A stretch of 64,000 nucleotides of DNA, taken from positions 73,132 through 137,131 of the forward strand of contig JAZKFV010000012.1 of the NCBI GenBank assembly GCA_040386195.1, read 5' to 3'. The stretch is from JAJTCH01 sp040386195 (GTDB lineage: Bacteria; Pseudomonadota; Alphaproteobacteria; Rickettsiales; UBA1997). A model generated the notes under the pieces. That model made no database searches. It saw only the letters and a program-made list of their open reading frames with translations, and was not told the origin of the DNA. A program made the position numbers and the translations under genes. Positions 61,501 to 64,000 of this stretch are shown here, piece after piece. Each line of letters begins with the position of its first letter. Position 1 is the first letter of the stretch.

Positions 61501-64000
61501 ATCTTGGCGACGGCAATGATCTCATCAATGATACTTCTTATGCTGATAATTCAGATTTTGATTCAATAATAATTAACGGCGTAAATTCGCCAGATGATAT
61601 TTTGTTATCCCGCAATGGCAATAGCGGCCTTGTCGTCAAAATCATTAGTACTGGCGAGACGATCACAATTCAAAATCAATTTTATGGATCTGATAATAGA
61701 ATTGAATCTCTGCGTTTAGTTAATAACGGAGCTTTAGTTGGTAATATTGATTTAACCACGCTTGGTAATATGCCGATAGTTGGAACTGACGGCGATGATT
61801 ATCTTGGTGGTAGCGATGAAGACGATACCATAATTGGTGGTACTGGAAATGATTATATGTCTAGCGGCGCAGGCAATGATAATTATGTCTATAATGTTGG
61901 CGATGGTAATGATGTTATCTACGAATATGGCGCTTCTGAAGCTGATTTTATCACAATTAATGGTGTTTCGGCAATTTCTGATCTGGAACTATCTCGCAAT
62001 AGTAGCGGCCTATTAATTAAAATTATCGCAACCGGACAAACCATTACAATTAACAGTCATTTTGATGATAGCATATATCAGATTGAGTCTGTGCGTTTGG
62101 TTAATAATGGAGTTGTAATTGGTAATATTGATTTAACCACTCTTGGTAATATGCCAATAGTTGGAACTAGTAACGACGATTACATTTTTGGCAGTGATGG
62201 TGACGATACTATGATTGGCGGAGCCGGAGATGATTATATGTATGGCGGCGAAGGCAATGATAATTATGTCTATAATGTTGGCGATGGTAATGATTTTATC
62301 TACGAATATAGCGCTTCTAAAGCTGATTTTATAACAATTAATGGTGTTTCGGCAATTTCTGATCTGGAACTATCTCGCAATAGTAGTGGTCTATTAATTA
62401 AAATTATTGCAACCGGACAAATCATAACAATTAGCAATCATTTTAGTAATAGCATGAATCAAATTGAATCTGTGCGTTTGGTTAATAATGGAGTTGTAAT
62501 TGGTAATATTGATTTAACTGCCCTTGGCAATATGCCAATAGTTGGAACTAGTAATGACGATTACATTTTTGGCAGTGATGGTGACGATACTATGATTGGC
62601 GGCGCTGGAAATGATTATATTTATGGTAGCGGAGGTAGTGATATTTTTGTTATTGAGCCTAATAATTTCAATAATACCACCATTATTGCTGATCTTGAAT
62701 TTAGTAATCACAACGAAAAAATTGATCTTTCTAAATTAACTAATATCCATAATTTTAATGATTTAATCATCATTCCAGAACCAGGATTTATAACAATTAA
62801 TCTTCCTGAAGGTCAAAAAATTATACTTAATAATGTTGAGCTGGAAAATATTTCTGCGGATAATTTTATCTTTGCTAGAATCAACAACGCCCCAACTATT
62901 TTTACATCAATCCAAAATCAATCCACTATTACGGGCGCAAACTTCATCTTCACAATCCCCGACACCACCTTCACCGATATCGACAACGACATCCTAGCCT
63001 ACAACCTAAAAATTCAAAACCCCAACGGCACTATTTCTGATTTACCTTCCTGGCTCAATTTCAACCCCACAACCAAAACCCTATCCGGCACCGCTCCTAA
63101 TAGTTCAGTCGGAACAATTGAGTTATTAGTGATTGCCAACGACGGCAGCCTAGAAGCCAACCAAACCTTCAACCTCAACATCCAAACCAACCAATCTCAC
63201 GACATCCAAAACACCATCACCGGCACCAACTCCAAAGACACCCTAATCGGCACCAACCTCAACGATCAAATATCAGGCGGTGCTAATGCCGATATCCTCT
63301 ATGGTGGTCTAGGCAATGATACTTTATTAGGCGGCTCCAGCGACGACATCCTAATCGGCGGAGAAGGCTCCGACATATTAGACGGCGGCACCGCCATCGA
63401 CACCGCTTCTTATAACGATTCTAACACCGCAGTTAATATCAACTTATTAGAAAACACCGCCCAAGGTGGAACTGCCCAAGGTGACACTTTCATCAACATC
63501 GAAAACATCACCGGCTCCAACTTCAACGATAACCTAACCGGCAACAACCTTAACAATGTAATTGACGGCGGATCAGGCAACGACATTATCAATGGCGGAG
63601 CCGGCAACGACAAAATCATCGGTGGAGCCGGAGCAGATATTATTGATGGTGGAGATGGAATTGACACTGTTCATTATACCAGCTCCAACGGGGCAGTTAA
63701 TATCAACCTATCAACCAATGTTAACCAAGGTGGAACCGCACAAGGCGACATCCTCATCAACATCGAAAACATCACCGGTTCAGACTTTAGTGATAATCTA
63801 ACCGGCGATAACAATAACAACCTAATCTATGGTGGAGCTGGAAACGACAATATCTTCGGACAAGACGGTAATGATACTTTATATGGTGGAGCCAATAACG
63901 ACATCATCAATGGTGATAATGGCAATGACAAACTCATTGGTGATACCGGTAATGATATTCTTATTGGTGGAGCTGGAGTTGATAATTTAACTGGAGGAGC
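52569..64000 (+). CDS. Giant lipase/RTX protein with FrpC-type self-processing module, 3' partial
   Basis: The frame is open from the ATG at 52569 to the window edge, at least 3810 codons. Residues 1-280 are a lipase class 3-like domain (SYRGTD; GHSLGG with Ser128). A short RTX block follows at about 480-530. From Asp671-Pro672 (RRSDPLTLDLN) runs a Ca-binding module with DGDGL/DSNNNGVVDNINELFG/DLNQDGKINSND/WQDFNGNG loops, matching the FrpC self-processing module. From about 55880 to 62650 there are fourteen RTX modules with YxYxxGDG and a HCBP-related segment. Then come an Ig-like domain (about 62880-63190) and more RTX repeats. It is secreted and Ca-dependent by inference. No Sec signal is seen. 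Confidence 0.9.
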   Translation, partial: MTNNITNKTLLNAILAMDSYNRGYGEKVKDLPSTKGTKIGNAVIQKQSEINPTSSEVNASFYAISYTHNNETIISYRGTDNALDTATGWTTGSGAHKSDQAYLAADFYKSVIGNTSPYNANVEFVGHSLGGGLAGLMAKLYNKEATIFDNMPFEKSATGAYVGATAIDNRTGLLIDQELRDRYYFNGATPQPHDLNPDYSKIKAYATTGEILSLIRPAQSAPVDYLDSNGGLRSQFDLHSQALLVTLLYSQQQKELNNVTEDWIAFGKELMDSLFNNDIAKSLNIMENENPPVEGSADKMLNKIAYSALHATAESGTNGEIANDELVFGDTSIQALFNDANEFGKILQLDNLPKIFKVTPLHGTPYSEWNIREGVAKMLVQFAAKLAEGKTFYSNHSEAINGMLNFNSSSNILTLDVSKDSNSLWDDTSPIEKQAMLNNLYIKFGISNFSHLPNADDVDHIIIATTDNGVTNDSFTEDSNDTSVIFGGYGNDTLRGSDGQDVLIGGFGNDNLSGGIGNDILDGGANDGNVLLNQNNGSSDTLSGSFGSDTYIFSGSFGNDTIIDDGLGVNVNGAIIKDKIIINNQTIFGIANYIEGGTSWKLGSYIITKSGSSLQIVSSSANASGAININNFTNGDFGITLQEKPEEPGIDDDVSPQIGIGENANAARRSDPLTLDLNHNGRIDLISLNQSDAKFDLQGDGLKRKVGWVGGNDSNNDGIIDDIANDGSRLNDADGFLVLDSNNNGVVDNINELFGHKNADGTTTTGTDELSLYDLNQDGKINSNDSVFNQLKIWQDFNGNGTTEAGELSNLSDHNIANINLETSISNQNINGNVILSSGTFEFNDPNNINPITNLPRTITSVIANLDLAFDPTNSEGYGYQDAEGNNVGNNINPQALLLPLSRGYGNAKAWHIAMSEDEALLQMMQDMVNLDNSVTIENINSKIEEFIYRWTGAEDESGMRGSFDAKKLAALEAYRGSQYTDITGSHNPVPQAVNFLQNAWNNLVKKVTDRILIQGTFKEIFTDHNSDNIAQVSYNFATDKLDFSTISGVVVIENIKEHYESLDVIEGAYYLKALAPIINSAAEKFGYYQFIDDLTNAVGEIPTQIIFGTDNSDEINANSWGNAVIKGQKGDDVINANNSNDDVYVYSQGDGHDIINDNWGNDKIVFDASITKQDVYFTLQNQYDLVINFTSSPSDSIVIKNHFNYHAVETLKFGDGGTIDLLNLPAFEINGTDGDDLINAGRGDDIINAGAGNDVINDLGGNDVINGGNGDDFINANNGNDVVNGGDGNDRINGGYENDVINAGRGDDVINGQEGNDVYIYNKNDGKDVISESGINYYNQELGIDKIKFGADISASDIYFSQIGSDLIINFKNSPDDQIKIVNQVNFSNQRSIETLEFDNGDAAIAINNLNNLNFEYQGTSGDDSVASYYGNNIVDTGAGNDQISVGGKNNTINAGDGNDTISVGGENNIINAGKGDDIINGGYSKDTYLYSKGDGKDVISDNGYYAENNFHNDEIIFDASINKTDVVITQNGFDIIISFADLASDQITIKNHFLSTEQRIETLKFANGDEVDLTTLLPSYNGTDGDDVINAGGTDDVISTGAGNDNINDVGGNNAINAGVGNDIITSGYGNDAIDGADGDDVINAGSGDDVINGGEGNDIINGEEGNDIINAGRGDDIIGYSNYYHSGDNSGDDIYIYNQGDGKDTINENPSGYGFYRTLGNDKIKFGADILASDIYFSQNGSDIIIHFRNSPDDQIRIVNQVNSGDGRGIETLEFDNGDAAINITNLNNLNFEYQGTAGDDSITSYYGSNIVNTGAGNDEIFVGGKNNIVNAGDGNDTISVGGENNIINAGKGDDIINGGYSKDTYLYSKGDGKDVISDNGYYAENNFHNDEIIFDASINKTDVVITQNGFDIIISFADLASDQITIKNHFLSTEQKIETLKFANGDEIDLAALVPIYNGTDGDDVINSSSGNDTINAGAGNDIINSGNGDDIINGEDGNDTIYSGYGNDIINGGKGDDLLTYSNYYSPNYGDDTYLYKKGDGADTIAEASNYQSFSNVGNDVVKFGSDILANNIYFSRNNNDLIIKFRNSPTDSITIQNQFLSTNHKIETLKFDNGDADIDIRNPLSLTFEYHGTDGNDNINGSDGVDIMFGGKGDDTISGEYGDDQYFYSKNDGKDILINSGGQDSIIFDATIGKDEISFLKDGYDLIINFNNSPLDQIKIQNHFSNESVGYIKTLKFSDNTIVDLLNIPEMTLTYEGTSGSDEILNFYAGNKIINGGDGNDNIITSAGGDDVIKGGKGDDYILNYDKNYYYLNNASSGNDTYLYSQGDGSDTIFDNGGNDAIVFDSTINKENVVIKSGNANTNQQYDLVITFADSAQDKITVQNFFSPDYQGKIESLKFANGEIIDLTSPVFNYQGTAGNDVINSSNGNDIINAGSGNDTISAFAGDDIINAGLGNDKINGGLGNDIYIYNSGDGSDIIGETNNYYFSYNELRLGNDTIKFGEGITKDDIYFSLDNSGVGLKINFRNSLSDSITIQNQFEYYSNNAANSAIENLQFVNGDVINISSLSNLTFEFNGTGGNDAIYAGNGNDLINSLGGNDIIEAQAGNDIINAGRGNDVIGQGSGNAGDDIYIYNKGDGNDTIYEVYQYGYSVDNGNDIIKFGLDISKDDIYFSRDGNDLTIKFHNSLSDSITIKNQFQYEGNRVETLQFDNGDDSISLNNELVFIYNGTDGNDFIYSSDGNDLINSGGGDDQIYAAAGDDIINSGAGNDAINAGEGNDNINAGAGDDNINPGSGDDIINAGKGDDIIGQGNGNYGDDTYIYQAGDGKDTIIEYPIVNNNNSYGNDVISFGDAINKTDIFFSKNNDDLIIRFRNSAEDQITIQNQFQSQSNHIETLKFSDGSSIDISNPLLIDIEYIGTDNDDYIYADANANNLNGFAGSDTIFGNEGDDIINGGADDDTIYGGEGSDTYIYNLGDGNDLINDTSYADNSDFDSIIINGVNSPDDILLSRNGNSGLVVKIISTGETITIQNQFYGSDNRIESLRLVNNGALVGNIDLTTLGNMPIVGTDGDDYLGGSDEDDTIIGGTGNDYMSSGAGNDNYVYNVGDGNDVIYEYGASEADFITINGVSAISDLELSRNSSGLLIKIIATGQTITINSHFDDSIYQIESVRLVNNGVVIGNIDLTTLGNMPIVGTSNDDYIFGSDGDDTMIGGAGDDYMYGGEGNDNYVYNVGDGNDFIYEYSASKADFITINGVSAISDLELSRNSSGLLIKIIATGQIITISNHFSNSMNQIESVRLVNNGVVIGNIDLTALGNMPIVGTSNDDYIFGSDGDDTMIGGAGNDYIYGSGGSDIFVIEPNNFNNTTIIADLEFSNHNEKIDLSKLTNIHNFNDLIIIPEPGFITINLPEGQKIILNNVELENISADNFIFARINNAPTIFTSIQNQSTITGANFIFTIPDTTFTDIDNDILAYNLKIQNPNGTISDLPSWLNFNPTTKTLSGTAPNSSVGTIELLVIANDGSLEANQTFNLNIQTNQSHDIQNTITGTNSKDTLIGTNLNDQISGGANADILYGGLGNDTLLGGSSDDILIGGEGSDILDGGTAIDTASYNDSNTAVNINLLENTAQGGTAQGDTFINIENITGSNFNDNLTGNNLNNVIDGGSGNDIINGGAGNDKIIGGAGADIIDGGDGIDTVHYTSSNGAVNINLSTNVNQGGTAQGDILINIENITGSDFSDNLTGDNNNNLIYGGAGNDNIFGQDGNDTLYGGANNDIINGDNGNDKLIGDTGNDILIGGAGVDNLTGG
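54570..55070 (+). other. Self-processing-module-like segment in the giant RTX protein
   Basis: Codons 671 onward read SD|PLTLDLNHNG, then KVGWVGGN, DGFLVLDSNNNGVVDN, NELFGH, LYDLNQDGKINSND and KIWQDFNGNGTTEAGELSNL. In FrpC-like RTX proteins this domain binds Ca2+ and cuts the Asp-Pro bond at its own start. The order of motifs and the DP junction are preserved here. Confidence 0.8.
56982..57249 (+). repeat. 268-bp exact direct repeat, copy 1
   Basis: This stretch is identical base for base to 58119-58386, at an offset of 1137 bp (379 codons). Single differences bound it at 56981 and 57250. It encodes one RTX/HCBP-related module. Confidence 0.95.
58119..58386 (+). repeat. 268-bp exact direct repeat, copy 2
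   Basis: Second copy of the exact repeat at 56982-57249. Identity at silent positions shows a recent duplication or gene conversion. Confidence 0.95.
61780..62560 (+). repeat. Tandem 381-bp repeat units in the giant RTX gene
   Basis: Two successive units offset by 381 bp (127 codons) are nearly identical, with shared stretches such as NYVYNVGDGND and LELSRNSSGLLIKII. Differences are scattered single bases. Confidence 0.85.
62880..63190 (+). other. Ig-like (He_PIG/cadherin-like) domain segment with C-ending codons
   Basis: The stretch contains NNAPTIFTSI, LPSWLNFNPTTKTLSGTAP and LLVIANDGSLEANQTF. It matches the putative Ig domain in the other RTX protein (LPAWLSFNASNQTFTGTPP). Most Asn, Asp, Ile and Thr codons end in C here, unlike the RTX repeats before it. 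Confidence 0.75.

Noticed and set aside
54635..62711. Minus-strand frames rich in Ile, Asn and Ser (for example 56202-56591, 57261-57674)
   Set aside because: They are the complement of RTX nonapeptide codons. Their repeat pattern mirrors the plus-strand protein, and the plus frame is open throughout.

Overview
The window is AT-rich DNA with short intergenic gaps and many genes that overlap by a few bases. The core genes look alphaproteobacterial: a Cox11/CtaG assembly factor, Mrp/Mnh antiporter subunits, an LptC-like protein, and a PolB-like exonuclease. The low GC, leucine-rich-repeat proteins and very large RTX proteins suggest a host-associated or predatory lineage near Rickettsiales or Holosporales. 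It nevertheless keeps biosynthetic genes (ilvE, aroC, purE, purF, ribH, thiD, thiL). The lineage is an inference; the sequence alone does not fix it.

Layout. 1-3.5 kb: the 3' end of an LRR gene, tRNA-Pro, a small exported protein, and a 700-residue LRR protein. 3.6-8.5 kb: a 1494-residue lipase/RTX protein and a small membrane protein, both on the minus strand. 8.8-25 kb: mostly housekeeping genes (nuclease, ilvE, pncC, mltA, cysS, ctaG, mnhF/G, ribH, mnhE, ligA, a BepA-like protease, xerD, rnhA, acpS), plus two tandem pilin-like genes with unusual C-terminal domains. 25-27.4 kb: a LysR regulator, cupin and SemiSWEET operon. 27.5-31.3 kb: an orphan histidine kinase, an exonuclease, a quinone reductase and thiL. 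31.3-33.5 kb: a bufferin-type RiPP locus (bufA1, a second Cys-containing lipoprotein, bufB, bufC). 33.5-51.4 kb: thiD, purE, a RelE/RHH toxin-antitoxin pair, murD, mutM, purF, xseB, pgsA, topA, a PAS-GAF histidine kinase, a porin-like protein, fadE, lptC, aroC and recQ. 51.5-64 kb: a membrane-anchored protein, then a reading frame of at least 3810 codons encoding a lipase/RTX protein that runs off the right edge.

How the parts relate. bufB and bufC encode the expected modification pair for the bufA1 precursor; the extra Cys lipoprotein between them is a plausible second substrate. The two RTX proteins share an N-terminal lipase-like domain with a GHSLGG nucleophile elbow, and the larger one carries a match to the FrpC-type self-processing module that begins at an Asp-Pro bond. 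No type I secretion genes are visible. Heptanucleotide arrays (AGTCGTA) sit directly before the start codons of the nuclease gene and topA and also inside the nuclease coding sequence, where slippage would shift the frame. No insertion sequence, prophage, CRISPR array or rRNA was seen.
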